This document shows positions 10,940-21,375 of a stretch of DNA of 64,000 nt, piece after piece. Where the stretch lies: the NCBI GenBank assembly GCA_021186555.1, contig JAJKFL010000005.1:53176135-53240134 (forward strand). Direction: 5' to 3'. The notes beneath the pieces were generated by a model. That model saw only the letters and a list, made by a program, of their open reading frames with translations, did no database searches and was not told the origin of the DNA. The position numbers and the translations under genes are program-made. The stretch is from Reticulitermes speratus. Taxonomy: Eukaryota; Arthropoda; Insecta; Blattodea; Rhinotermitidae. Each line of letters starts with the position of its first letter. The first letter of the stretch is position 1.

Positions 10940-11199
10940 CTAGTTTCCCCCAGTTTATTTTAAAATTATACTTTTCTTTTATAAAGAAGATACTCGATAT
11001 ATGACTCGTGCAAAATGGCGGTTAGAGACAGAGAGAGAGAGAGAATATTTAAAGTAGCTACAGAAATTTCAGTATAGATACTTGAATAGCAAATTTAACG
11101 TCTTGCAGGTAAACATTTAATTTTATTTAGTTTTTACATGTTAGACGTTACGATATCCTATATGCATAGGCACTTATGCAGACGCATGGCCTCTAAGTA
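10940..11199. other. Unassigned DNA with a GA microsatellite
   Basis: A short (GA)n run lies at about 11025-11044; otherwise nothing was recognised. Confidence 0.5.
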
Positions 11200-11261
11200 A
11201 GGTAAGTAATTACAATAAAAATCAAATGCCCAAAAAACGACCAAATGTAAGACATAACATA

Positions 11262-11316
11262 TACAATTCCTATATGTTTCAGCGCCAGGACGCCATCTTC
11301 AGGAAATCCGAACTAC
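11262..11316 (-). ncRNA. Hammerhead-like motif, partly degenerate
   Basis: Minus strand: CTGAAGA (fits CTGANGA), extra T, stem II GGCG/CGCT with a G-T pair, GAAA, then CATATA before stem I GGAA/TTTC. Stem III keeps only one clear pair. Probably descended from an active motif. Confidence 0.5.
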
Positions 11317-11836
11317 AAATGTTTGTAAGTACCCAAACAACAATCTTGGTATTACAATAATAAAATAATGTTAGAATATTAGAATTATATAATTTGTTCA
11401 CTTCATAAATGACGTAAGATGGTGGTGTAGGCAAGTGTCAAAGGTTTTAAGGTTTTATATAATTATATGACATATATAACAACAATCGCGTAGCAACTGT
11501 AGCAAGTTCAAACTTGTACTGAGTCTACGGCAGGGATTAACCTAACTTCCATGTGAAGGGGGAGGCAGCAGCATTGTCGGTTCGTGTACAGCGTTGCCAG
11601 TCTCATTACTTTTCTACCACACCTCGTATGACTACTTCAAGTATGATCCAAGAGTATCTAGTCCATGTGATGTGTGTTGGTGTGTTTCTTATTGGGCGGT
11701 GTTGTGTATTTTAACATTTGGTTACTGTAATACTAAGACTGTTGTGTTGGTACTTGCAAACCTTTGTACTGTGAATTCCCTGAAGTTGGCACCCTGGCGC
11801 TGAAACATGTAGCAATTTTATATGTTATCTTATATA

Positions 11837-11914
11837 CAGGGTATACACAAAAGAATGGTGCGGTTTCTATAGTATTCACTATTGAAACCGCACCATTCTT
11901 TTGTGTATACCCTG
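11837..11914. mobile_element. 78-bp hairpin MITE, copy 1
   Basis: An almost perfect palindrome beginning CAGGGTATACACAAAAGAAT and ending with its complement, flanked by TA on both sides. TA duplication and CAGGG ends suggest a Tc1/mariner-type origin. Copies of exactly the same length lie at 15908 and 32612. Confidence 0.85.
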
Positions 11915-11965
11915 TATGATTTTGTTAGTTTCATGTGCATTTATTGACTACTGTAATAACTTGTA

Positions 11966-13240
11966 AGAATAAAGCACGAAGTATATGTCAAATATAAGTA
12001 ATGTAGGCATTTTATGAAATGAGTGGCAAGAACTCATTAAATAAAGAAAAGATTGAAACACTTTGAGAAAGTTTTTAGCCATCCGCTGCTGGTGTCGTGC
12101 ACACTCAACAACGAACAAGACTCTCTACATTAGTTTCCACCTACACTCAGTTGCAACAATACATATATCAGCCGGCCACAACCAGGAACTCCGGACTTCC
12201 TTATTAAACTCCAACTGTTGCCCATCGCAGGGTCTTTCCTCTATTATTACTCCCCTCCCCTTTGTCACCAACCTCACTCCCTACAAACGCAGAGTGGTGG
12301 GGGTGTCCAATTGGCTGGAACGAATGTTCGGCTACAGTTTGTTTTCACGTTAAATTGTATTTTAATAATTTAATTTATGTTACGTGAATTTTTAATAAAA
12401 ATGCTCACAGCGACGTCAAAGCTTCGAGTATTTACCCGAAAACCACCTCTACGTGGCTTGTATTTACATATTTACATATTTACAAGGTTTCTCCGACTAC
12501 AGACACAAAAATTACTAATCATTCTATCCTGTTTATAGTGACTTTTCTATGTAACACTCGGTCAGGGAAATTATGTCTACTTAAGTCACGAAGGGCTTGA
12601 AATTATGTAACGACGTTATTAGCTGCTAATGCGAAATGTGATTTTCTGTTGGTATAAAACGGCGAGGATAAATTATTTGTCAGCAAACATAACTATAATG
12701 TTTGGATAGAAATACGTAACTAAGCGGTTTAACATGTATGTAAACACATTAACCCGTTAATCAGATACGTACGTTTCGAAATAAATCCACCAGTCTACGC
12801 GCCAAATATGGCGCCTTTCCATATCTCTGCATTTCAATAACAAATACTAACTCTATTGCAGCGAAAAAAAAAGTCGAAGAAGCATTGAAGTTTTAGTTTT
12901 ACCTGAAGTGAAAACTAGACTGTGCCTTTTTCTTTGTTTAGCCAAACTGGCACTGAAGGTGGTCCTTCTTCGCTGTTACTCTACATAAATAAATATGACA
13001 CATTATAAAAATTACATTTATTACTTCATACTTATAGAGTTTTTATACCTCGGCCTTGAACTTGCCATTATAGGGTCTTAAACATATAAAAAATTGGTAA
13101 AGGAATTTATCATAATTCGTAAAATTTAACATTATTAAAACAAAACCAAAATTAAAAAAATTTTAATTATTCACTTCACTTTGGATTAATGTCCAGACAG
13201 ACATAAGCAGGAAGATAATGTTAAAAATGGCTCAAACCAG
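11966..13240. other. Unassigned AT-rich DNA
   Basis: No tandem repeat, SINE or LINE landmark recognised. A 96-codon frame at 12063-12353 shows no domain that I recognise. Confidence 0.5.
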
Positions 13241-14202
13241 GTGTGAGGTAGTGGACTGTAATGTGAGGTAGTGGACTGTAATGTGAGGTAGTGGACTGTA
13301 ATGTGAGGTAGTGACTGTAATGTGATGTAGTGGACTGTAATGTAAGGTAGTGGACTGTAATGTGAGGTAGTGGACTGTAATGTGAGGTAGTGGACTGTAA
13401 TGTGAGGTAGTGGACTGTAATGTGAGGTAGTGGACTGTAATGTGAGGTAGTGACTGTAATGTGATGTAGTGGACTGTAATGTAAGGTAGTGGACTGTAAT
13501 GTGAGGTAGTGGACTGTAATGTGAGGTAGTGGACTGTAATGTGAGGTAGTGGACTGTAGTGTGAGGTAGTGGACTGTAATGTGAGGTAGTGGACTGTAGT
13601 GTGAGGTAGTGGACTGTAGTGTGAGGTAGTGGACTGTAATGTGAGGTAGTGACTGTAATGTGATGTAGTGGACTGTAATGTAAGGTAGTGGACTGTAATG
13701 TGAGGTAGTGGACTGTAATGTGAGGTAGTGGACTGTAATGTGAGGTAGTGGACTGTAATGTGAGGTAGTGGACTGTAGTGTGAGGTAGTGGACTGTAATG
13801 TGAGGTAGTGGACTGTAATGTGAGGTAGTGGACTGTAATGTGAGGTAGTGGACTGTAGTGTGAGGTAGTGGACTGTAGTGTGAGGGTAGTGGACTGTAAT
13901 GTGAGGTAGTGGACTGTAGTGTGAGGTAGTGGACTGTAGTGTGAGGTAGTGGACTGTAATGTGAGGTAGTGGACTGTAGTGTGAGGTAGTGGACTGTAAT
14001 GTGAGGTAGTGGACTGTAGTGTGAGGTAGTGGACTGTAGTGTGAGGTAGTGGACTGTAATGTGAGGTAGTGGACTGTAGTGTGAGGTAGTGGACTGTAAT
14101 GTGAGGTAGTGGACTGTAGTGTGAGGTAGTGGACTGTAGTGTGAGGTAGTGGACTGTAATGTGAGGTAGTGGACTGTAATGTGAGGTAGTGGACTGTAAT
14201 GT
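13241..14202 (+). repeat. 20-bp tandem array, about 48 copies
   Basis: Unit GGTAGTGGACTGTAATGTGA with A/G variants. A 39-bp variant pair (GTAGTGACTG followed by GATGTAGTGG and TAAGGTAG) recurs at about 13303, 13442 and 13641, marking block duplications of 139 and 199 bp. A 337-codon minus-strand frame is an artefact of the array. Confidence 0.97.
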
Positions 14203-14434
14203 TCTAGCCCAGAATAAGGTCCAGTGGCAGCCATGCTGTTATGAACGTCGTAATTACGTTTCGGGAAGAATGAAAGTCGATAAAAGACTAGCTATGCCAC
14301 TATCAGCTTATTGTGTCAGTGAGAGTAGAATAGCTTTGCCTTCCAAGCAAAGTAACTCACTTCAAGTAACATAAGCGGACTGTCACAAACCACAAACAAC
14401 GAGTCATGTTACTGACGGTTAACAGCGCCTACAG

Positions 14435-14904
14435 CAGTGGTGTTCAACCTGGGGTACGCGTACCCCCGGAGGTACGCGAAGACATTTTAGGGGGTACGTG
14501 AAATTAAAAAATAAATACATTATTTCATGATAAACACTGAATAATCAGGGACAGATTTAGGGTTAGCCACAAGAGACCGGACGTAAGGACATGCGATTTG
14601 GGAGCGCCATTTTCTTTCTCTCTCTCTCTCTCTCTCTCCTTCATGCGATTCTTATTTGGGCGGCTAGTTTCATTTTATTCCACATAGTGCAAATAATATA
14701 TTTGTTATTTAATTGCTTGACTCTCCTTTTTCTCATTTAAAACATTATTTAATACATTATTTTCGATATAATTTATTTAACTTATTTTAGATGTAGATTA
14801 TAGACTGTGTATAACTTGAATTATGCACCAATAACTTTGGGGGTACAAAGTTGAAGATAAATTATATCTGGGGGTCCGCGAACAAAAAAGATTGAATACC
14901 GCTG
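14435..14904. mobile_element. hAT-type MITE with exact 8-bp TSD
   Basis: Terminal inverted repeats CAGTGGTGTTCAACC and, complemented from the right end, CAGCGGTATTCAATC. GCCTACAG is duplicated exactly at 14427-14434 and 14905-14912. The interior is AT-rich with a (TC)n run at about 14617-14638. The 470-bp length and absence of ORFs make it non-autonomous. Confidence 0.9.
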
Positions 14905-14912
14905 GCCTACAG

Positions 14913-15159
14913 AATATTGTCCCTTTAAACCTCAGGTACTTGACAATCGGAGGAGTCAAGTCGTACAGTGAACTACTCACAGATCTACGAGAAGAGGGTT
15001 ATCTGTTGATTTGAATACGTTAATTGGAACAGATCCCGGTGTAAAGAGCCGCCAAATCCGACTGTTAAGATTACGGGACACGAAGCAGCAGCTAACATGG
15101 ACACAACCACATAGGCGGAAATAATTTTTAGCTGTTCATTGGCTTTAACTAATTTATAA
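14913..15159. other. Unassigned DNA
   Basis: Nothing recognised. Confidence 0.4.
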
Positions 15160-15345
15160 TAATCCACCAACAAATACACAATTTTTATATTTAGACATAT
15201 ATTTTATATTAAAAACAAAAACTCTTACATATTTCGACCCCTCAATACACACATGCAAGAGATTTTTATTGCTTTTAATACAAAATATATGTGTAAATAT
15301 AAAAATTGTACATTTGTTGGTGAATTACTATAAATTAATTAATTT
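15150..15345. mobile_element. Small fold-back with CCAACAAAT ends, hammerhead decayed
   Basis: Arms: TAATCCACCAACAAATAC on the left and ATTTGTTGGTGAATTA on the right, continuing through AATTTTTATATTTA. The minus strand reads GGGGTCGAAATATGTAAGAG, with CTCTT/AAGAG still able to pair as stem I, but CTGANGA is lost. The ends match the hammerhead-bearing fold-backs at 4.1 and 43.4 kb. Confidence 0.6.
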
Positions 15346-15349
15346 TTAT

Positions 15350-15548
15350 GTAATCTTTAGTCTTTTGGGTAATTACACGGCGTCGTGTGGTAATTATTTT
15401 CCTTTCCTTTCCTTCTTGGAATCTTGACCCGTGAAGATGGGACCGACACTTTGTCCCGAAACGTCGGTAAATAATTACCACACGACGCCGTGTAATTACC
15501 CAAAATACCACAGATTATATCAACATCGCGGCGGAAGCCTGAAAGCAA
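15350..15548. mobile_element. Small fold-back, right hammerhead-like arm only
   Basis: Arms GGGTAATTACACGGCGTCGT and complement. The right half keeps CCGTGAAGATGGGACCGACA, CCCGAAACGTCGGT; the matching left segment is replaced by a CCTTTCC-rich stretch. The box CGTGAAGA has one extra base relative to CTGANGA. Tail GCGGCGGAAGCCTGAAA on the right. Confidence 0.8.
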
Positions 15549-15905
15549 GGTAATTAATTTTTACCTTGAAAGTGAAGCGGACTGAACTGCTTTCCAGCAA
15601 CATAATTTCTTGTTTTTTTTTTAAGTCGTTCATTTATTTCTCTGTAATTACATCAACAGGTACACATTAATCTAATTAGAATTGTTCCTTGATACCAATT
15701 GCCCCGTCATGTTGCGTTAGAATTTTCTTCCCTCTTGATTGTTGAGCTGGGATATGCCATCATCGTAAGAGTAGTGAAAAGACGAGCAAAAACACTACCA
15801 TTGTAATTTCTTGCTACCAACGCGAAATGCATGACCCTTTCCAAACTACAAACAAAATACCTTACTCGAAACGTCTAATTATGTTTCGCAATACCAATGA
15901 ACTTA
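15549..15905. other. Unassigned DNA
   Basis: No element recognised apart from short T runs near 15614. Confidence 0.5.
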
Positions 15906-15907
15906 TA

Positions 15908-15985
15908 CAGGGCATACACAAAAGAATGGTGCGGTTTTAATAGTGAACACTATTAAAACCGCACCATTCTTTTGTGTATGCCCTG
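15908..15985. mobile_element. 78-bp hairpin MITE, copy 2
   Basis: Palindrome starting CAGGGCATACACAAAAGAAT, with TA on both sides. The arms are perfect through GGTGCGGTTTTAATAGTG. Same length as copies 1 and 3. Confidence 0.9.
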
Positions 15986-16179
15986 TATGTCTTGCTATCT
16001 CCTGGCAGTTGAAGCCAAGTGTGCCGGATGTAAAGTTATCTCGATGCAGAAAATGACTGTTGCTATTAGTGCTACCGCCTTGCACGTGAGGAGCATAAAC
16101 AGTGCCAGTTCTAATGACGTCAGTGGCGCAGAGGTAGAGATTAGCTCAATGGAGAACGTCTTAACCTTACCACTTAGGG

Positions 16180-16669
16180 TAGGGGTCGGCGAACCGGGGT
16201 AAATTACCCCAAGTGGGGTAAAAATGAAATTCTTGGGGGTAATGAGGACTCAATAGACATAAATAAAATTATATAAAAAGCGCGTTCCTTGTTACGACAG
16301 AATTTTTTCTTCTGGCAACACTGCATCTGGCCAATGTAATAGACGTGTTTAGGAGACGTCCAAATTGCTCTGACATCAAAATGCCCCAATTTTGATGTTA
16401 TTGTATCAAAAATGAAACATAATTTCTCCAAAACCTGAAGATAAAAAGTTTTCAAAGAAATCCTTTTGTTTCACAATGAGGATATTAATTTATTTTATCG
16501 CATTTATTTTATACTTTTTATATTTATAATTTATTCTACGTATAAATAGATTCAATAAACCTTTTGAATTCAAATAATCTATGATTTTCTCCCTTTGAAA
16601 TCAAGGGGGTAACGTCGGCGTAAATAAATGTATTTTGGGGTAATAGGTAAAAAAGTTCCCCGACCCCTG
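16180..16669. mobile_element. hAT-type MITE, second family, with 8-bp TSD
   Basis: Ends TAGGGGTCGGCGAAC and, complemented, CAGGGGTCGGGGAAC; subterminal GGGGTAA blocks on both sides. ACTTAGGG is duplicated at 16172-16179 and 16670-16677. 490 bp, AT-rich, no ORF with transposase features. Confidence 0.9.
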
Positions 16670-16884
16670 ACTTAGGGCGACGACGGGGATGGATATTGTC
16701 CCAAAAATTTAGTGCCTATTAACATATTAGTTTTTCATATTTTTATCATCTTTTAATACGAGAAGATGGAGAAGTCCCGTGATTCCAATCTAGGCCTGCT
16801 GTCTGGAACAGCGAGGTTTAATAGCGATGTGTTGCCTCCGTTTTCTGGGTAAAAGAAAATCCCGGAAAGTGACGTAGTATTTGT

Positions 16885-17128
16885 GATTTCAGTCTTCCGC
16901 CGTGATATAGATGAGATCTGCGCTCTCCTGGGATATTACTCAGCGTTGAGTGGTAGTTCTGTACCGACGTTTCGGGACATATCGGACCCATCTTCAAGGT
17001 TTAAGAAATCCAAGAAGAAAGCCTTGGACTTCTTGAAAATTGGGACCGATAGTTTGTCCCGAAACGTCGGTATAGAACTACCACTCATCGCTGCGTAATA
17101 TCCCAGAAGAGCGCTGATCTCAGGGACT
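16885..17128. mobile_element. Small fold-back, both arms present
   Basis: The most complete copy of the small family: the left end TTTCAGTCTTCCGCCGTGAT is present and inverts the tail of other copies. Both arms hold GTTTCGGGAC with GATGG or its complement; the right box has decayed to CTTGAAAATTGGG. Confidence 0.8.
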
Positions 17129-17689
17129 CAGTCGGTTAGTTTAAAACTGTGGTACATTGTTGCAATATTTACGTCAGCAAGGCATGTAAGACAGTAGCTT
17201 GTAATGCATAGACAGAGTTGCAAAATGAAGAGAGGATTCAATGCACTCTGGACACATCAGTGTGGACTTGCGAATCATAATTTCGGAGAGGTCTCACTGT
17301 CACTCCAAACACTCGAAACGTATTCACATGTCTCTCCGCATGTAATAACTTGAGAACAGTTAAATGGATTTTCAAGGAATGTGATACCGGCGAATTCTAT
17401 TGGGCTTTGCACGGACGGTCCACATACTTGTATAACACAAGAAACGTCGCATAACTGCGAATTGCAACTCTTTTAGACAATAATGTTGGCAAGATACGAT
17501 ATGCTGTGACTGCATATGTATACATATATATATACTGTAACTGACGTAATTACTAACTTACAAATAAACAAACTAATTCCATGGGGCACGGTCCCTGTTG
17601 AGAGAACCCAGGAATTCCTTAGTCCATTAGGGAATTCCACCAATTTTATGGAACCCAAAAGACCTTTACCTTAACAAAAAAAGAAAACA
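17129..17689. other. Unassigned DNA
   Basis: A short TA/CATA run lies at 17518-17536. No element was recognised. A GGAATTCC-containing stretch at 17608-17640 forms a short imperfect inverted repeat. Confidence 0.5.
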
Positions 17690-17767
17690 AGTCAAAAACC
17701 GTCCAAACACAACTAAATTCCATACTGAACTACACGTTTCGACCTATATCAGGTCATCCTATATCAG

Positions 17768-17886
17768 GGCTCTTGTGAGTGCGGTAATAAACTTTCGGGT
17801 TCCATAAAACGCGGGGAATTTCTTGACTAGCTGTTAGCTTCTCAAGAAGCACTCTGCTCCATGGAGTTAGTTAGTTAGTTAATCGG
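17768..17886 (+). mobile_element. LINE-C 3' UTR with (TTAG)n tail
   Basis: Segment GGGTTCCATAAAACGCGG ... TTCTCAAGAAGCACTCTGCT ... followed by TTAGTTAGTTAGTTAA. A related segment is at about 59545-59640, and a longer relative with ORF remnant and TTAG/TCAG tail at 60590-60925. Confidence 0.6.
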
Positions 17887-17991
17887 GTAATCCTAAGGTA
17901 CACAATTTGTGTTTAAAATATACTGAGGAAGGAATATGTCTTATATTCTTAGGAATATATTATATTCCTTCCTCAGTATATTTTAAACACA

Positions 17992-18045
17992 AATTGTGAA
18001 TCTGACGATGACCTGAAATAGGTTGAAACATATATTTCAGTATAA
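17992..18045 (+). ncRNA. Hammerhead-like motif, CTGACGA box
   Basis: CTGACGA, extra T, stem II GACC/GGTT, GAAA, CATATA before a possible stem I TGAA/TTCA. Stem III is reduced and one stem I pair is lost, so activity is doubtful. Confidence 0.5.
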
Positions 18046-18082
18046 TAAATGGAATTTAGTTGTAATTGGACGGATTTTGACT

Positions 18083-18394
18083 TTATCATTTTATAAACAA
18101 CACAGCGGTATAACATACTTTAAAGGAGATCTTTACCGTATTCACAACAGCCTGTCACTTATCCTTACCGTGAGCCAGATTAATTCAGTCCCTGATCAAT
18201 CAGCCTACTACTATAACATCCATTTTTATATTATCCTCCTATCTATGTCTAGTTCTTCCTAGTGGTCTCCCTCCTTCGGGTTTCCAGACCAAAAAGTTTA
18301 TGCCTTTCTGTTCTCCCGCGTACTTGTCATGGGTCTGCTGTCCAATTCGTCCACATCGACTTGATGAACCCAGCAATCTGACATGTATATATAC

Positions 18395-18426
<32 letters not shown>

Positions 18427-19117
18427 GTGTATATTGGGTGGATTGATACATTCATTACTGCTTAGATGAATGGACAGTTTCATGATGCATGTGAGCCTGT
18501 TTATGTTGTGTGTGGATCGCTGGACGTTCATATTGATAGCAACTGACACGAATAATTTAATACGAAACATAATCACGCGGATTACTGTGCCGATGTCCAT
18601 TTGCCTCAGGATGTTCCTTAACCCTTTCAAGTTCAGTATAGGTGCACCACCAGCTCTAACATAAGGACACAATTAATTTCTGTGACACAGCGTAATTACA
18701 TGCTTTTTATTAATTATAAAATAAACACTATTTATTCCTCTGAACCCCACAATCCTTCTGGTCATCACAACAGTGGCAAAGTTTTTCTCGGTGACGTAAA
18801 AACTAAATTTTCTAGCCTACATAGATTTAATTAACTGTGGTATTCAAATGCATGCTTATAATGCAGCCCTGCCCTTTTAAATCCGCCCAAATAAAGCCCC
18901 TTATCCCTGTGTCGGCCTTAAGCCGATTGGACCGATTTGACGCAATCGGACACCGAGCTTACGCTGGCCCCGCGCTCATGGGGAATTCGCGCCGTAGCAA
19001 TTTTTAAAAATAAGCAGTGTGATACCACACAAAGCTCTCGGATTGATTTTATAATGATTTTATAACTTACTTTAATATATCAAACTTTTAGTCCTTTTCT
19101 TGCTCTGCACAATCACA
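18083..19117. other. Unassigned DNA with (TA)n block
   Basis: A TA/CATA microsatellite runs from about 18383 to 18432. Overlapping opposite frames at 18298-18672 come partly from it. No element recognised in the rest. Confidence 0.5.
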
Positions 19118-19800
19118 AGGATAGAAATGACGGCAAGACGAGGGAGAAGACATAAGCAGCTACTGGATGACCTTAAGGGAAAGAGAAGATACTGGAAATT
19201 TAAAGAGGAAGCACTAGATCGCACCCTGTGGAGAACTCGCTTTGGAAGAGGCTACGGACCTATCGTAAGACAGACTGCAGAATGAAGAGGTTACGAACCT
19301 GTCGTAAGACAAACTGCAGAATGAAGAGGCTACGGGCCTGTCGTAAGACAGACTGCAGAATGAAAAGGCTACGGACCTGTCGTAAGACAGACTGCAGAAT
19401 GAAAAGGCTACGGGCCTGTCGTAAGACAGACTGCAGAATGAAGAGTCTACGGACCTGTCGTAAGACAGACTGCAGAATGAAGAGGCTACGGACCTGTCGT
19501 AAGAGAGACTGCAGAATGAAAAGGCTACGGACCTGTCGTAAGACAGACTGCAGAATGAACAGTCTACGGACCTGTTGTAAGACAGACTGCAGAATGAAGA
19601 GGCTACGGACCTGTCGTAAGACAGACTGCAGAATGAAGAGGCTACGGACCTGTCGTAAGACAGACTACAGAATGAAAAGGCTACGGACCTGTCGTAACAC
19701 AGACTGCAGAATGAAGAGTCTACGGACCTGTTGTAAGACAGACTGCAGAATGAAGAGGCTACGGACCTGTCGTAAGACAGACTGCGTTATGATGAAATGA
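19118..19800 (+). mobile_element. LINE-A 3' end expanded into a 39-bp array
   Basis: The frame starts inside the LINE tail (RRGRRHKQLLDDLKGKRR, RTLWRTRFGRGYGPIVRQTAE). The terminal 39 bp covering GYGPVVRQT and the stop region is then repeated about 14 times (19248-19790). Read in a shifted frame the array gives a 13-residue repeat rich in Arg and Cys, which I regard as non-functional. Confidence 0.85.
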
Positions 19801-21084
19801 CAATCAATTTCAGGCGCCCGCCGCAAGAAACGCATTCGGTCCCCGCGTTTGCTAAGGCCGGCACTGCCGTGACCTACAGATGATCAAATCATCTTTCCAA
19901 ATTATGCACTTCAGCATTAAACAGTAAATCGCAATTCCGCCAACGACTAATTCTCACCATTTAAACTCTTCATTTTCATGTTTCTCCTGCCACAAGGGGC
20001 GAAGCGGCGAAGTCTGGGAACCTTCTAACAAAATGATACTTTTCCTCCTTTCCAAATAAAGTGTCTCTCACTTTATCAATAGTCTTTTCTTCCGTCTTCT
20101 CTTATAACGTTTCTTACGCCTTTCTCTTTGATCTTCACAGGGTCGAGCTCTTTAATATTCTACAATATCTCTACGAACAATTCTGTAGACTTCGCTTTTC
20201 TATTATGTGATAATTGATCGACAAGGAAATTCGTAGTATTCATAGCATCTGTACGACACAGATATCAAAGACAGAAACAGAAAGATACTAGAGACGGCAG
20301 CTGGTACTTTTATACGTCACGATCTGGCGTGAAGATATTACAATTTCTTTCATTTGTTACTGGAATCTCTGACGCATTATTGGACACATTCTACGAAAGC
20401 AATAACATTCCTGACAGATATGTAACCATGTCTGACATATGAAAACCAAATACTTTGGTGTCTCCTCTCAGAAGTCTTCATCGCAATGAAAGCACAGCGT
20501 TTCTCCTTTGCCGCAGTTTTATCAATAAACTTGAAACTCAGTCCGAAATTACTGTGGAAATTTATGATGCTATTCTTTACGAGACCCCAGTGATTTTGGC
20601 ACGGGACCGAGAGCAGTCCTGGGACTTCAAACACAAAATATCGCTCAAAGTTACACGAGCTGCAAGGTCTGTTCTTCAAGCCTTGCCACAAGTCTTATTT
20701 GGCCACAATGCAAGGTGGAAAATAAGGTATTGTGACATCTGACGTCATCATGACAGTAGCATACTGACGCAGTGTAGTTCAGTAAACGGGTAACAAAGTT
20801 TCGAGAGAAAAAACACCTCCATTTTCAGGGTACAGAAGATGTTTCTATCCTGAAAATGAAGTCAAAAAGTACGAAATGCTCTTAACTTCTGCTAGCATAA
20901 ATGGCGCAACGTCTGAGCAGAAGACAAGAGGACCTTACCGATCAAAGACAGGTGACAAGAACTGTAGCATGAAGGTCAAAGACAGGTCAAGTGTTCAGAT
21001 TGCTGCTTATCTTATCAATAATATCTGATCGCTTCTCGCGCTGAAGACATTCTTCCTAACCCTTCCATGAAATTATTTACGGTA
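19801..21084. other. Unassigned DNA
   Basis: The overlapping antiparallel frames at 20377-20691 (minus) and 20455-20742 (plus) have no recognisable domain, and neither looks clearly coding. No repeats noticed. Confidence 0.45.
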
Positions 21085-21375
21085 AAATCTGCGGTCTTCT
21101 GGGGTATTACGCGGCGTCGTGTGGTAATTGTTTACCGACGTTTCGGGACAACGTATCGGTCCCAACCTTACGGGTCAATATTCCGAGTATGTGGTAATTG
21201 TTTACCGATGTTTCGGGGACAACGTATCGGTCCCATCCTCACGGGTCAAGAGTCTTGACCCTTGAAGATGGGACCGATACGTTGTCCCGAAACGTCGGTA
21301 AACAATTACCACACAACGCCGCGTAAAACCCCAGAAGATCGCACATTTCATCAACATCGCGGCGGAAGCTTGAAA
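21085..21375. mobile_element. Small fold-back with duplicated left arm
   Basis: The left arm segment GTGGTAATTGTTTACCGACG through CGGTCCCA is present twice in tandem (about 21118-21170 and 21188-21235); the right arm is single. The right box reads CTTGAAGATGGGACC with CCCGAAACGTCGGT. The tail GCGGCGGAAGCTTGAAAT is present. Confidence 0.8.

Larger units (their letters stand above)
11200..11965. mobile_element. Fold-back element with hammerhead motifs, split by a MITE
   Basis: The left arm (about 11200-11360) and right arm (about 11715-11965) are inverted copies: AATCTTGGTATTACAATAA against TTACTGTAATACTAAGACTG, and the TGGCGCTGAAACAT segments in both. The right arm is interrupted by the 78-bp hairpin MITE at 11837-11914 and homology resumes after it. 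The right core is damaged (CTGAAGT instead of CTGAAGA). The middle is AT-rich and non-coding. Confidence 0.75.
17690..18082. mobile_element. Fold-back element with inner palindrome and LINE insertion
   Basis: Outer arms GTCAAAAACCGTCC and GGACGGATTTTGAC continue through AACTAAATTCCAT. Inside them sit hammerhead-like cores: the left is disrupted by a TATAGG duplication, the right (17992-18045) is intact in its boxes. A perfect 37-bp inverted repeat lies at 17901-17937 and 17962-17998. A LINE 3' end with a (TTAG)n tail occupies about 17768-17886. Confidence 0.7.

Noticed and set aside
20377-20742. Overlapping antiparallel frames of 104 and 95 codons
   Set aside because: No recognisable domain, no flanking splice or promoter evidence, and both strands open over the same bases, as expected for chance.
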